64,000 bases of DNA from an uncultured Bacilli bacterium. GTDB taxonomy: Bacteria > Bacillota_I > Bacilli_A > RF39 > UBA660. Numbering within the stretch: the stretch's first letter is position 1; each line of letters opens with the position of its first letter. Shown here one piece after another: positions 41,195 through 51,309 of this stretch. The stretch covers positions 1 to 64,000 of the forward strand of contig CAKPKR010000003.1 of the NCBI GenBank assembly GCA_934167465.1. Reading direction: 5' to 3'. The notes under the pieces are model-generated. The model ran no database searches. It was given only the letters and a program-made list of their open reading frames with translations, and had not been told where the DNA came from. The position numbers were made by a program, and so were the translations under genes.

Positions 41195-42564
41195 TGGGAA
41201 AATTAACAATGGATAAATTAGTAAATATTTGTAAACAATATGGTTTTATATTCCAAGGGAGTGAAATTTATGGTGGTTTAGCAAATACCTGGGATTATGG
41301 TCCACTTGGTGCGGAACTAAAAAGTAATATTAAAAAAGCATGGTTAAAGAAATTTATTCAAGAAGATCCAAATAATGTAGGACTAGATAGTGCGATATTA
41401 ATGAATCCTAAAACATGGGAAGCAAGTGGTCATATAAGTACTTTTTCAGATCCTTTAATTGATTGTAAAAATTGTAAAACAAGACACAGAGCTGATAAGT
41501 TAGTAGAAGATACTGGCATTGAAGCAGGTTCAATGAATGATGAAGAATTAATGAAATATATTTATGAACATAATATTGTATGTCCAAATTGTGGTAAATT
41601 AGATTATACAGATATTAGAAAATTTAATTTAATGTTTAAAACTTTTCAAGGGGTTACTGAAGATTCAAAAAGTACAATTTATTTAAGACCAGAAACAGCT
41701 CAAGGTATATTTGCTGATTTCTTAAATGTTCAAAGAAGTATGCGTTTAAAAGTACCTTTTGGAATTGGTCAAGCAGGTAAAAGTTTTAGGAATGAAATAA
41801 CTCCAGGTAACTTTATTTTTAGAGTAAGAGAGTTTGAACAAATGGAACTAGAATTTTTCTGTAAACCAGGTACGGAATTAGAATGGTTTAAATATTATAA
41901 AGATTATTGTAAAAATTTCTTATTATCTTTAGGAATTAAAGAAGAAAATTTAAGACTAAGAGACCATTCAAAAGAAGAATTATGTTTCTATAGTAATGCA
42001 ACAACAGATATTGAATACAAATTTCCGTTTGGTTGGGGAGAACTTTGGGGAATAGCAAGTAGAACTGATTATGATTTAAAACAACATCAAAAGTTTTCAG
42101 GAGTTTCAATGGAATATTTAGATCCTGAAACAAATGAAAAATATATCCCTTATGTAATTGAACCTAGCTTAGGAGTGGAAAGAACAGTATTAACAGTATT
42201 GTCAAATGCTTATGAGGTTGAAGAATTAGAAAATGGTGAGGAAAGAGAAGTAATGAAATTTCATCCATTTTTAGCACCTTATAAGGTGGCAGTATTACCA
42301 CTAATTAAAAAATATCATACTGATAAAGCTATGAATGTTTATAAAAATTTGAGTAAGCATTTTATGGTTTCATATGATGAATCAGGTAATATTGGTAAAA
42401 GATACAGAAGACAAGATATTATGGGAACGCCATATGTTATAACTATTGATGATGAAACTTTAAATAATAATACAGTAACAATTAGAAATAGAGATACAAT
42501 GAAACAAATCACTATATCATTAGATGATGTAGTTGACTATATAACAAAGAAAACAGAATTTTAA
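41194..42564 (+). CDS. glyS: Glycyl-tRNA synthetase (eukaryal-type, dimeric)
   Basis: A 456-residue class II synthetase of the alpha2 type. Motif 1 lies in the first 100 residues with [20 protein letters not shown] zinc-like CxxC set is in CKNCKTRH and CPNCGK. Motif 2 is [25 protein letters not shown]; motif 3 is [14 protein letters not shown]. The anticodon-binding domain is at about 365-456. It is under the T-box at 40495-40612. Start overlaps the LOG gene stop. Confidence 0.97.
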   Translation: MGKLTMDKLVNICKQYGFIFQGSEIYGGLANTWDYGPLGAELKSNIKKAWLKKFIQEDPNNVGLDSAILMNPKTWEASGHISTFSDPLIDCKNCKTRHRADKLVEDTGIEAGSMNDEELMKYIYEHNIVCPNCGKLDYTDIRKFNLMFKTFQGVTEDSKSTIYLRPETAQGIFADFLNVQRSMRLKVPFGIGQAGKSFRNEITPGNFIFRVREFEQMELEFFCKPGTELEWFKYYKDYCKNFLLSLGIKEENLRLRDHSKEELCFYSNATTDIEYKFPFGWGELWGIASRTDYDLKQHQKFSGVSMEYLDPETNEKYIPYVIEPSLGVERTVLTVLSNAYEVEELENGEEREVMKFHPFLAPYKVAVLPLIKKYHTDKAMNVYKNLSKHFMVSYDESGNIGKRYRRQDIMGTPYVITIDDETLNNNTVTIRNRDTMKQITISLDDVVDYITKKTEF

Positions 42565-42583
42565 AAATTCTGTTTTTTTTTCT
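42550..42583 (+). terminator. Rho-independent terminator after glyS
   Basis: AACAGAATTTT and AAAATTCTGTT with T7 downstream; overlaps the stop codon. Confidence 0.8.
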
Positions 42584-42591
42584 AAAAATCG

Positions 42592-42620
42592 TTTGCTTTT
42601 ATAAATATATGTGGTAAAAT
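42592..42620 (+). promoter_or_regulatory. Promoter of sepF
   Basis: TTTGCT (42592-42597), 17-bp spacer, TAAAAT (42615-42620) preceded by TGTGG. Confidence 0.55.
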
Positions 42621-42657
42621 TATTTATAGAGTTAGAGTATCGCTAGGAGGAAAAAAA

Positions 42658-43068
42658 GTGGGAATATTAAAGAAAATTTTATCGAATGATGAAGATATAT
42701 TAACTGATAACATATCAGGTGACGAGTACTATGATTTAAAACCAGAAGAAGCATTAAAGGAAAATGATGGTAGTACTAAAATGATACTATTAGAACCACG
42801 TGCTTATTCTGAGGCACAACAAATTGCCGATCATTTAAAAATGAGAAATACAGTTGTTGTTAATTTAAAAAGAGTAACAAGTGATCAAGCAAAAAGAATA
42901 ATAGATTTTTTAGCAGGAACTATCTATGCTATAAGTGGTGATTTACAAAAAATCGGTGGTGGAATATTCTTATGTACACCAAATAACATAAACATTCAGG
43001 GGAAAATAACTGAGGAAACTCAAGGAAAAGACATTCATGATAATGATGATATCAATATTGAATGGTAA
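42658..43068 (+). CDS. sepF: Cell division protein SepF
   Basis: A 136-residue FtsZ-associated protein that bundles or curves FtsZ polymers and tethers them to the membrane. The N-terminal amphipathic helix [11 protein letters not shown] is the membrane anchor, followed by an acidic linker. The SepF core begins [31 protein letters not shown] and includes [28 protein letters not shown]. The start is GTG behind GGAGG. divIVA follows, the normal order of this division cluster. Confidence 0.95.
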   Translation: MGILKKILSNDEDILTDNISGDEYYDLKPEEALKENDGSTKMILLEPRAYSEAQQIADHLKMRNTVVVNLKRVTSDQAKRIIDFLAGTIYAISGDLQKIGGGIFLCTPNNINIQGKITEETQGKDIHDNDDINIEW

Positions 43069-43106
43069 AAAAATACGCTATTAAATAGCTTTATGAGGTG
43101 AATGGT

Positions 43107-43565
43107 ATGGAAAAATTTAGCCGTACAATGAGAGGATACGATCCAGAGGAAGTTAATAACTTTTTGGATAAAGTAATTAACCAAGTTGAAACAATGGTTA
43201 ATGAAATGAATGAAAAAGATAAAAAAATTAAAGAATTACAATCTTTTGAAATTGAAAATAAGGCTTTAAAAGAAAAACTTCTTCAATATGAACGTATGGA
43301 AGGAACACTTAATAAAGCAATAATAATGGCTGAAAAAACAAGTGAGCAAATTAAAGTTAATGCTCATAATGAAGCTGAAACTATTTTAGAAGATGCCAAA
43401 AGAAACGCTAACAGAATTGTTAATGAAGCATTACTTAGAGCCGAAAAAGCTGAAAATGAAGCAAATTTATTAAGAAGAAATACTACTATATTTAAAAAAA
43501 GAGTAAAAGAAATAGTTGATGCTCAATCTGAAATGGTAGATGAATTAGATAAAATAGAATTATAA
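43107..43565 (+). CDS. divIVA: DivIVA
   Basis: A 152-residue coiled-coil protein that marks poles and septa by sensing membrane curvature. The N-terminal domain shows FSRTMRGYDPEEVNNFLDKV, followed by coiled coils (MNEKDKKIKELQSFEIENKALKEKL in two runs). ATG 43107 is chosen because GAGGTGA lies upstream; the GTG at 43098 is part of that site. In most Bacillota ileS comes next. Here a toxin-like module and two surface-family genes occupy that gap. Confidence 0.93.
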   Translation: MEKFSRTMRGYDPEEVNNFLDKVINQVETMVNEMNEKDKKIKELQSFEIENKALKEKLLQYERMEGTLNKAIIMAEKTSEQIKVNAHNEAETILEDAKRNANRIVNEALLRAEKAENEANLLRRNTTIFKKRVKEIVDAQSEMVDELDKIEL

Positions 43566-43580
43566 TTCTATTTTTTTTTA
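43554..43580 (+). terminator. Rho-independent terminator after divIVA
   Basis: ATAGAATT and AATTCTAT with T8 following. Confidence 0.8.
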
Positions 43581-43711
43581 TATATTAGGAAAGTGCTTCC
43601 AAATTTTAAAAAAAAATATATGTTCTATTAAAAAAACTTTCTAAATTTTTGTCAGAATTTGTATGTAAAAAAAAAGATGAAAATAATAAAAAATATAGTA
43701 GAATATAAATC

Positions 43712-43766
43712 GATATATTTAATTGGTGTTAGTGCATTCCTTCTAGAATAAGAAGGTGGTGATTTT
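43712..43766 (+). promoter_or_regulatory. Structured leader of toxin-like peptide, copy 3
   Basis: CCTTCT/AGAAGG hairpin over the ribosome binding site; GATATATTTAATTG (43712-43725) is complementary to CAATTAGATATATC at 43915-43928. Confidence 0.65.
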
Positions 43767-43844
43767 ATGACAAAAAGAGAAATATCTTTATTCTTAATAA
43801 TAATTCTATTATTTGTTATAATTTTTACTTTATTATATAAATAA
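43767..43844 (+). CDS. Small hydrophobic toxin-like peptide, copy 3
   Basis: A 25-residue peptide, MTKRE plus one hydrophobic helix ending FTLLYK. It is identical to copy 2 except T for I near the end. See copy 1 for reasoning; no biochemical function can be read from the sequence. Confidence 0.65.
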   Translation: MTKREISLFLIIILLFVIIFTLLYK

Positions 43845-43847
43845 AAA

Positions 43848-43958
43848 AATTGCACTATCACAGGGGGGATAGTGCATTCGCAAAACAAATTAGGAATGTA
43901 TCTAACTCTTTAGACAATTAGATATATCCTTTTTTATTGTATGAGCAATAACTCATCT
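43848..43958 (-). ncRNA. Putative antisense RNA of toxin-like module, copy 3
   Basis: Expected from the minus-strand promoter at 43965-43993, starting near 43958 with a TGAG...CTCA hairpin and ending after the GCACTATCC...GATAGTGC hairpin. Confidence 0.5.
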
Positions 43959-43964
43959 GTATAC

Positions 43965-43993
43965 ATAGTAACATTTTAAAAATATTTTTTCAA
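43965..43993 (-). promoter_or_regulatory. Antisense promoter, copy 3
   Basis: Minus strand TTGAAA, 17-bp spacer, TACTAT. Confidence 0.7.
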
Positions 43994-44044
43994 TAATATT
44001 ATAAAATAAATTGCAAAATTTTAAAACGCGAACAAAATTTCTGC

Positions 44045-44074
44045 TTGACTTTTACGTCTGGGGGGGGGTATGAT
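44045..44074 (+). promoter_or_regulatory. Poly-G promoter, G9, spacer 18 bp
   Basis: TTGACT (44045-44050), ACGTCT, G9 (44060-44068), TATGAT (44069-44074). Confidence 0.85.
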
Positions 44075-44098
44075 AGTATTGGAAAGTAGGAATTTATA

Positions 44099-44983
44099 AT
44101 GAAAAAAATAATGAAAAGCAGAATATTTTTAGTAATAATTACAATGATTATATGTATAAGTGGAACTTTATATGCAGCGGTCACATATAAAGCAACAGAT
44201 GTAGTATATAATGCCAATGATGGAACAAGTAAAAATGTAAGTGAGGCTTTAAATGAATTGTATGAAAATTGTTCTATTACAAAAATATATCCAAAAGTAA
44301 CAATAACTACAGAAGCAGATACTGTTATAGGCCAGACAGTAATTGCAACATTAATCAAAGATAAAGATGGAAATTCTCCTAAAGAAGAATATGTAGTGAA
44401 GGGTACATTAACTAATAGTACAACTTTAGTGTTAAAAAAAATAGGAACTTATAAAATTACAGCAAGTTCTTCTGATGGATTAGAAAATTATAGCGATGAA
44501 ATAACTGTTCAATACGATAATGTATATAATATTAATTATACTGTAAAAAAATATCTTTTTAATAATAGTGATGTAACTGCAGTAACTGGAGGTTGGGGAG
44601 TGATGTGGGAGGCATCTGGTGGTACACCTGGAGCTTCAACGTCTGGTGGTACTGTTAATTCGACATTGTATTTAACTTCTGGATCATCGGGTAAAAAAGA
44701 TATGTATGCGAAAAATTCAATTGATTTAACAGGATGGAAAAGAATTGTTATAGTATGTACATATTATAATAATTTAAATAATGGATGGGCAGGACTTCAT
44801 TTATATCAACCTGGAGGTTATTGGAGTAAAGATGCTAAATTAGTTGTTGGAGATTTAGGAGCTTTTTCAGTTGGAACATTTACTTATGATATTTCTAGTT
44901 CTAAATACCAAAAAGAAGTTAGATTTGCATTATTAGCGGCTAGAGTTGAATGGAAAATATCTAAAATATATTTAGAAAAATAA
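44099..44983 (+). CDS. Exported modular surface-family protein (member 7, Ig-like)
   Basis: A 294-residue protein, the longest with a poly-G promoter. Export segment (1-28) and linker (NANDGTSKNVSEALNELYENC) are typical. Residues about 60-145 look like a bacterial Ig-like domain (KVTITTEADTVIGQTVIATLIKDKDG to LTNSTTLVLKKIGTYKITASS). The last 140 residues form another beta-rich domain with GGWGVMWEASGG, GWAGLHLYQPGGYWS and VRFALLAARVEWKISKIYL, perhaps carbohydrate- or protein-binding; unproven. It is inserted with member 8 between divIVA and ileS. A transposase remnant lies just downstream. Confidence 0.75.
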   Translation: MKKIMKSRIFLVIITMIICISGTLYAAVTYKATDVVYNANDGTSKNVSEALNELYENCSITKIYPKVTITTEADTVIGQTVIATLIKDKDGNSPKEEYVVKGTLTNSTTLVLKKIGTYKITASSSDGLENYSDEITVQYDNVYNINYTVKKYLFNNSDVTAVTGGWGVMWEASGGTPGASTSGGTVNSTLYLTSGSSGKKDMYAKNSIDLTGWKRIVIVCTYYNNLNNGWAGLHLYQPGGYWSKDAKLVVGDLGAFSVGTFTYDISSSKYQKEVRFALLAARVEWKISKIYLEK

Positions 44984-45002
44984 ATTTAATAGTAATTGTT
45001 TT

Positions 45003-45155
45003 TTAGATAAAAGAACCATCAATTTCAAAAATAGCAATTCTATTATAATAACTATGACAAATAAGATCAGAAGAATTACAACAAGGACAAAAAAATTGGT
45101 AATTATTACCATTATCATATAAATTTAATAAATCGTTAAAATTAGTACTGCATTT
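45003..45155 (-). pseudogene. Remnant of a transposase N-terminal zinc-binding region
   Basis: On the minus strand an open stretch of about 50 codons reads NYQFFCPCCNSSDLICHSYYNRIAIF, resembling the CPxC...H zinc-binding start of several transposases and DUF6431-type proteins. There is no start codon and the frame stops after ten more codons, so only a decayed fragment remains. It indicates an earlier mobile element beside the surface genes. Confidence 0.5.
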
Positions 45156-45203
45156 TTAAGAATTTAATATTATCATAACAATGTCGAAAGACAAAGGAAG
45201 AAA

Positions 45204-45246
45204 AAGAAGACAAAACAAAAATCGTGGTGTAGTCTTCTTTTTTTAT
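45204..45246 (+). terminator. Hairpin with T run in the 44984-45375 gap
   Basis: AAGAAGAC and GTCTTCTT with a 20-base loop and T7. Besides this and the transposase remnant, the gap holds only AT-rich sequence and the start of the poly-G promoter region (ATACGAACAAAATTTCTGC). Confidence 0.55.
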
Positions 45247-45375
45247 TGTTTTAAGACTCTTTCTGATAAATTTGCACATTATTTTATACTATTTAATAAA
45301 CTTTTACAAAATAATTTGCGAAAACATTGTATATATTAATTCGACAAAATTTACAAATACGAACAAAATTTCTGC

Positions 45376-45405
45376 TTGATTTTTACGCCTGGGGGGGGGT
45401 ATAAT
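45376..45405 (+). promoter_or_regulatory. Poly-G promoter, G9, spacer 18 bp, diverged
   Basis: TTGATT (45376-45381), TTTACGCCT, G9 (45391-45399), TATAAT (45400-45405). The -10 is perfect here, while the -35 and the ACGTC motif are altered. The leader also differs (AAGTAGGATAGGTG). Confidence 0.8.
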
Positions 45406-45428
45406 CTAAGTAGGATAGGTGTTTATAG

Positions 45429-45917
45429 ATGAAAAAAATAATAAAAAGCAGAATATTTTTAGTAATAATTACAATGATTATATGTATAAGTGGAACATTA
45501 TATGCCGCATCAACATACAAAGCAAGTGATGTAGTATATAACGCAAGTGATGGTACATCAACCAATGTTGAAAGTGCTTTAAATGATTTATATAATAAAA
45601 CAAAAGAATATAGTAATAATTTTTTTCCATTTAATGTAAATTATGTATATAATAATTATATTGGTTCAACAAATAAAATAACATTTACTACTACAATAGA
45701 AACAGGAAATATAGATATAACAAAATATAAAATAGTTGGTGGAACAACAAGAGTAGAACCATGGCTAAATACTCAAGGAAAATATATTGATACAACAAGT
45801 TCAATAATTAGTTGCAAAGAAGGTATTACGACTATAGAAATAACAGTAACAATTGATGCGGCATCTAGTCTAGCAGGACCCGTTAACTATAGCGGTGCAA
45901 TATATAGAATTGAATAA
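45429..45917 (+). CDS. Exported modular surface-family protein (member 8)
   Basis: A 162-residue protein. Export segment and linker (YKASDVVYNASDGTSTNVESALNDLYNKTKEY) are typical. The C-terminal 105 residues are beta-like: VNYVYNNYIGSTNKITFTTTIETGNIDITKYKIVGG, then IISCKEGITTIEITVTIDAASSLAGPVNYSGAIYRIE. No known domain is seen. It stands directly before the ileS T-box. Unlike the others its promoter has a perfect TATAAT, so expression may be stronger or switch differently. Confidence 0.75.
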   Translation: MKKIIKSRIFLVIITMIICISGTLYAASTYKASDVVYNASDGTSTNVESALNDLYNKTKEYSNNFFPFNVNYVYNNYIGSTNKITFTTTIETGNIDITKYKIVGGTTRVEPWLNTQGKYIDTTSSIISCKEGITTIEITVTIDAASSLAGPVNYSGAIYRIE

Positions 45918-45932
45918 ATTATAATTTTGTTC

Positions 45933-45961
45933 TTGCAATAGCATAAAATATATTATATAAT
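45933..45961 (+). promoter_or_regulatory. Promoter of ileS
   Basis: TTGCAA (45933-45938), 17-bp spacer, TATAAT (45956-45961). Confidence 0.7.
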
Positions 45962-45967
45962 TGTTTT

Positions 45968-46175
45968 TAGAAAGCAAGTGCGAAAGACGAGATTTATTTA
46001 ATTATTTAAAAAGAGAGTTCCTGTTTGGTGAAAAGGAATAAATAAACTTAAATCTAGATCACTTTCAAGTTGTGTTTTATGGATAAGATAAAAACGGTAA
46101 CGCGTTATAGTTTTGAGTATAAATTAAGGTGGTACCACGTAAATCACGTCCTTATAATTAGGATGTGTTTTTTTA
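45968..46175 (+). ncRNA. T-box leader of ileS
   Basis: Stem I closes with GAAAGCAAGTG at the base and CACTTTC at 46059-46065. The GA-rich box GAAAGACGAGA, the AG-bulge region AGAGAGTTCCTGTTTGGTG and the specifier ATC (Ile) in TAGATCAC are present. The T-box core is AAGGTGGTACCACG, and the terminator CCTTATAATTAGG is followed by GTGTTTTTTT. It senses uncharged tRNA-Ile and raises ileS expression. Confidence 0.9.
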
Positions 46176-46196
46176 AATTTTAAAGAGGTGAAAAAA

Positions 46197-49100
46197 ATGA
46201 AAAAATTTGGAGAATTAGAAAAAGGTAAAGTTAGTGAAAATGAATTAAAAATATTAGAACAATTCAAAAAAAATGACACATTTAATAAATCAATTGAAAA
46301 TAGAAAAGAAAGTGAAAATTTTGTATTTTATGATGGTCCAGCAACAGCAAATGGGATGCCTGGAATCCATCATATGTTAGCAAAACTTTTAAAAGACACA
46401 GTATGTAAATACAAAACAATGCAAGGATATAGAGTACTTAGAAAAATTGGCTGGGATACTCATGGATTACCAGTAGAAGTACAAGTAGAAAAAGAACTTG
46501 GATTTGAAGGAAAAACAGACATTGAAAAATATGGAATAAAAGAATTCAATCAAAAATGTCGTGAATCTGTTTGGAAAAATGAAGCAGCCTTCAAAGATTT
46601 TACAGAAAAAATGGGACAATTTATTGACTTGGAACATCCTTATATAACATATGATAATAATTATATTGAAACAGAATGGTGGATATTAAAAGAATTCTTT
46701 AATAAAGGATTAATTTATGATGGACTTAAAATATTACCATATTGTCCTAGATGTGGAACAGGATTGGCATCACATGAAGTAGCACAAGGCTATAAAGAAA
46801 TATCAGTAAATACAGTAACAGTTCCTTTTAAATTAAAAGATGAAGATACTTACCTTTTAGTATGGACAACAACACCTTGGACGTTGTTAGCAAACGTTGC
46901 AGCTTGTGTAAATCCAAATGAAGAATATGTAAAATGTAATTCAAAGGGTTATAATTTTATAGTAGCTAAAAAGCTAGCAAACAAAGTACTTGGTGACGAA
47001 TACGAAATAGTAGAAACATATAAAGGAAAAGACTTAGAATATAAAGAATATGAACAATTACTTCCAATCTTAAAAGTAAATAAGAAAGCGTTTTATATAA
47101 CATGTGCCGACTATGTAACTATGGAAGATGGTACAGGTATTGTTCATATTGCCCCAGCTTTTGGTCAAGATGACTATGAAGTAGGTTTAAAATATGATTT
47201 ACCAGTCTTAAACCCAGTGGACGAACAAGGAAAATATACAAGTGGACCTTGGGAAGGAAGATTTGTATTAGATACTGATTTAGAAATAGAAATAATTAAA
47301 TATTTAGCTTCAAATGACAAACTATTTAAAAAACAAAAAATGGAACATAATTATCCACATTGTTGGAGATGTGGAACACCACTTCTATATTATTCAAAAC
47401 CAAGTTTATATATAAAAGTAACAGATTTTAAAGATAAAATAATTGAAGCTAATAAAAAAGTAAATTGGTATCCAGATTATGTTGGAGAAAAAAGATTTGG
47501 AAATTGGCTTGAAAATATGAATGATTGGGCTATTTCAAGAAATAGATATTGGGGAACACCAATTCCATTATGGAGATGTTCTTGTGGACATAATCATATG
47601 GTTGGTTCAAGAAAAGAATTAGCAGAATTAGCAATTGAAGATATAACAGAAGAAATAGAATTACATCGACCATATGTAGATGACATTCATATCAAATGTA
47701 GTGAATGTGGCAAACCAATGACTAGGGTAACAGATGTAATGGATTGTTGGTTTGATTCTGGTTCAATGCCATTTGCTCAATACCATTATCCATTTGAAAA
47801 TAAAGAATTATTTGAATCACAATTCCCAGCTGATTTCATTTGTGAAGGTATTGATCAAACAAGAGGTTGGTTTTATTCATTAATTGTAATATCAACTTTT
47901 CTAAAAGGATGTGCTCCATATAAAAATGTCTTAGTAAATGATTTAGTATTGGATAAATTTGGTGGTAAAATGCATAAATCAAAAGGTAATTCAGTATCAC
48001 CGTTTGCTACAATTGAAAACTATGGTGCTGATGCTACTCGTTGGTATATGTTATCAGCTTCACCAGTATGGACACCACTTAAATTTGATGAAGATGGAAT
48101 AAAAGAAGTAATTTCTAAATTTTTCAACACTTTAAAAAATACTTATACTTTCTTTAGTATGTATGCTAATACCGATGAAGTAGATCCAAGAACATTTAAA
48201 GTTGAATATAATGATTTAGAAGAAATAGATAAATGGTTAATTTCAAAATATAATAAATTAGTTAAAAATGTAACTAATAGTATGGAAGAATATGATTTGA
48301 ATAAATCAGTTAAATTAATAAGTAATTTTGTTAGTGAAGACTTATCAAATTGGTATATCAGAAGAAACAGAAGAAGATTTTGGTCTAGTGAGTTAGATAC
48401 TAGTAAAAAAGCTGTATATCAAACAACATATGAAATATTAATGGGAGTGTGTAAACTAATGGCTCCTATGGCTCCATTTATATCAGAAGAAATTTATAAC
48501 AAATTAACAGATAAATCAGTTCATTTAGCTGATTATCCAAAATGTGATGATTCAAAAATAAATGAATTAATTGAATCTAGAATGGACTTAATAAGAGATT
48601 TAATTTCTTTAGGTAGAAATGTTAGAGAAGAAACAAAGATAAAAGTTAGACAACCAATTAGTGAAGTACTAATAGATGCTAAAAACGAGGAATTAATAAG
48701 TGACTTAGTAACTTTAATTGAAGAAGAATTAAATGTTAAAAAGGTTACATTTATTAAAGATGTAAGCAATTATATGGAATTCATGGTTAAACCAAACTTT
48801 AAAGTGGCTGGACCTATATTTGGACCTAATATAAAAGAATATAGTAGTAAATTAAATGAGCTAAGTATGGATGAAATTGCTAAATTACAAAATGGTGAAA
48901 CTATTAAATTAGATGTTAATAATAATAGTTATGATATAAATAGTGAATTAGTTGATATTAGAGTATCCTCTAAAGAAGGATTTAACGTTGCTACACTAAA
49001 TGATAATTTTATTATTCTAGATACAAATTTAACAAAAGACTTAATTTTAGAAGGTATAGCAAGAGAAATGATTTCTAAAGTTCAAAATATCAGAAAAGAA

Positions 49101-49292
49101 AATGATTATAATATAATTGATAGAATTAATTTATATTATAAAGGTGATGAAGAAGTAGATGAAGCTGTTAATAAATTTGATGAATTTATTAAGAAAGAAA
49201 CTTTAGCAATCAATATATCAGTAAAAGAAGGTATTAATAATTCATATGATTTAAATGGTCATGAAGTATTTATAGAAACAGAAAAGAGATAA
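46197..49292 (+). CDS. ileS: Isoleucyl-tRNA synthetase
   Basis: A 1031-residue class I synthetase. The HIGH-type motif is PGIHHMLAKLLKD, with DGPATANGMPG before it; the KMSKS-type motif is KMHKSKGNSVSP. The editing domain has TTTPWTLLANVA and DYVTMEDGTGIVHIAPAFGQDD. Zinc-like pairs CPRCG and CWRCG occur. The length and HKSKGN form are of the longer, eukaryote-like IleS2 group, often less sensitive to mupirocin; that is a family-level inference. ATG 46197 follows GAGGTGA. Expression is under the T-box upstream. Confidence 0.95.
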   Translation: MKKFGELEKGKVSENELKILEQFKKNDTFNKSIENRKESENFVFYDGPATANGMPGIHHMLAKLLKDTVCKYKTMQGYRVLRKIGWDTHGLPVEVQVEKELGFEGKTDIEKYGIKEFNQKCRESVWKNEAAFKDFTEKMGQFIDLEHPYITYDNNYIETEWWILKEFFNKGLIYDGLKILPYCPRCGTGLASHEVAQGYKEISVNTVTVPFKLKDEDTYLLVWTTTPWTLLANVAACVNPNEEYVKCNSKGYNFIVAKKLANKVLGDEYEIVETYKGKDLEYKEYEQLLPILKVNKKAFYITCADYVTMEDGTGIVHIAPAFGQDDYEVGLKYDLPVLNPVDEQGKYTSGPWEGRFVLDTDLEIEIIKYLASNDKLFKKQKMEHNYPHCWRCGTPLLYYSKPSLYIKVTDFKDKIIEANKKVNWYPDYVGEKRFGNWLENMNDWAISRNRYWGTPIPLWRCSCGHNHMVGSRKELAELAIEDITEEIELHRPYVDDIHIKCSECGKPMTRVTDVMDCWFDSGSMPFAQYHYPFENKELFESQFPADFICEGIDQTRGWFYSLIVISTFLKGCAPYKNVLVNDLVLDKFGGKMHKSKGNSVSPFATIENYGADATRWYMLSASPVWTPLKFDEDGIKEVISKFFNTLKNTYTFFSMYANTDEVDPRTFKVEYNDLEEIDKWLISKYNKLVKNVTNSMEEYDLNKSVKLISNFVSEDLSNWYIRRNRRRFWSSELDTSKKAVYQTTYEILMGVCKLMAPMAPFISEEIYNKLTDKSVHLADYPKCDDSKINELIESRMDLIRDLISLGRNVREETKIKVRQPISEVLIDAKNEELISDLVTLIEEELNVKKVTFIKDVSNYMEFMVKPNFKVAGPIFGPNIKEYSSKLNELSMDEIAKLQNGETIKLDVNNNSYDINSELVDIRVSSKEGFNVATLNDNFIILDTNLTKDLILEGIAREMISKVQNIRKENDYNIIDRINLYYKGDEEVDEAVNKFDEFIKKETLAINISVKEGINNSYDLNGHEVFIETEKR

Positions 49293-49310
49293 AATTTATC
49301 TCTTTTTTTC
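49283..49310. terminator. Hairpin between ileS and the convergent gene
   Basis: AAAGAGATAAA and TTTATCTCTTT, then TTTT. Placed between converging genes. Confidence 0.75.
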
Positions 49311-49871
49311 TAAATTATTAAATAGTTCAGGATTTTTATAATACAATTCTAATATTTTATTAATAATCAAAGTTGGATATTTACATTCATAAAAACTACA
49401 TAATTCTTTAATATTAAAAGAATCTATATCTAATATATAATTTTTATCTATTTTAGAAATTTGTTTCTTTCTTTCAATTTCACTTTTTAATTCAAGAATA
49501 CTATCTTTACTTATATTACAAGTAATTAAACTATTAATAAAATTTTCATTTTCAGGAAAAATAAAATTGTTTATAAAAATTTGCTTTTGAAGTGATGAAT
49601 TAAATGATAATTTTCTTCTATGACTTGTAGATGGTAGTGAATTCATATCACTCATGAAAGAAGTTGTTCTACTAGAAAAAGTTTTATATGAATTAATTAA
49701 TTCTAAACTTTTTTTATATAAAAATAGTGACTTATCGTATTTTATATTACCACAAATTTGTCTTTCTTTTAAAGAACAATATATTATTAATTCATATTTT
49801 TTATCATCAATGTTATTTGTTTTAAAACTATCATCATTGTACGAAAATACATTTTTAATATTTATTTGCAT
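49296..49871 (-). CDS. Uncharacterised protein convergent to ileS
   Basis: A 191-residue protein not recognised. There is no signal peptide or membrane helix. The middle (YKTFSSRTTSFMSDMNSLPSTSHRRKLSFNSSLQ) is Ser- and Arg-rich and perhaps disordered. The C-terminal part (KEIERKK..SKIDKNYILDIDSFNIKELCSFY and KYPTLIINKILELYYKNPELFNN) is helical. AGGTGAT lies 8 bases before the ATG. It is read from a promoter that shares its -35 with tgt. Confidence 0.55.
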   Translation of the reverse strand: MQINIKNVFSYNDDSFKTNNIDDKKYELIIYCSLKERQICGNIKYDKSLFLYKKSLELINSYKTFSSRTTSFMSDMNSLPSTSHRRKLSFNSSLQKQIFINNFIFPENENFINSLITCNISKDSILELKSEIERKKQISKIDKNYILDIDSFNIKELCSFYECKYPTLIINKILELYYKNPELFNNLEKKR

Positions 49872-49887
49872 TATAAATCACCTATAA

Positions 49888-49939
49888 AGATTATATAATA
49901 GTTTTTATTCGATTGCAATTAAATTACAATTAATGTATA
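49888..49939. promoter_or_regulatory. Divergent promoters sharing one palindromic -35
   Basis: TTGCAA (49911-49916) is its own reverse complement. To the right a 17-bp spacer leads to TATAAT (49934-49939) for tgt. To the left, on the minus strand, a 17-bp spacer leads to TATAAT (49888-49893) for the gene at 49296-49871. Both have a perfect -10 and ideal spacing. Confidence 0.7.
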
Positions 49940-49957
49940 ATCTTTAAAGGGAAGTGA

Positions 49958-51085
<1,128 letters not shown>

Positions 51086-51102
51086 TTACTATGGAGGTTT
51101 AA

Positions 51103-51309
51103 ATGAAAGATTTAGAATATCAAGAAGTATTTAAAAAAACAGTGTTAAAGGAAGATATAGAACATGTAATTAAAGCTGTAAAAGAGGTACATAATGAATA
51201 TTCTGGATGGGAAATTGGCGAACCTATGATAATCCCTATTGATGAAAAAAGTGTTCAAATTCAAATACCATTAAAAAAATATTCAAAGGAAAGAACTAGA
51301 TGTTTCTAG
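51103..51309 (+). CDS. Small protein of unknown function
   Basis: A 68-residue acidic protein without membrane segment: KEDIEHVIKAVKEVHNEYSGWEIGEPMIIPIDEKSVQIQIPLKKY, shown here as two landmarks (VKEVHNEYSGWEIGEP and DEKSVQIQIPLKKY). GGAGG precedes the ATG 17 bases after tgt, so they share a transcript. No family recognised. Confidence 0.55.
   Translation: MKDLEYQEVFKKTVLKEDIEHVIKAVKEVHNEYSGWEIGEPMIIPIDEKSVQIQIPLKKYSKERTRCF

Larger units (their letters stand above)
43650..43993. repeat. Toxin-antitoxin-like module, copy 3
   Basis: Same structure as copies at 14766 and 25919: TAGAAT at 43698-43703 as -10, leader, 25-codon gene, GCACTATC...GATAGTGC hairpin, terminator hairpin and convergent promoter. 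It separates divIVA from the surface-family genes. Confidence 0.75.

Noticed and set aside
43652..43888. Minus-strand 78-codon frame across toxin-like copy 3
   Set aside because: It runs antisense to the conserved 25-codon peptide, is not kept in the other two copies and lacks a ribosome site.
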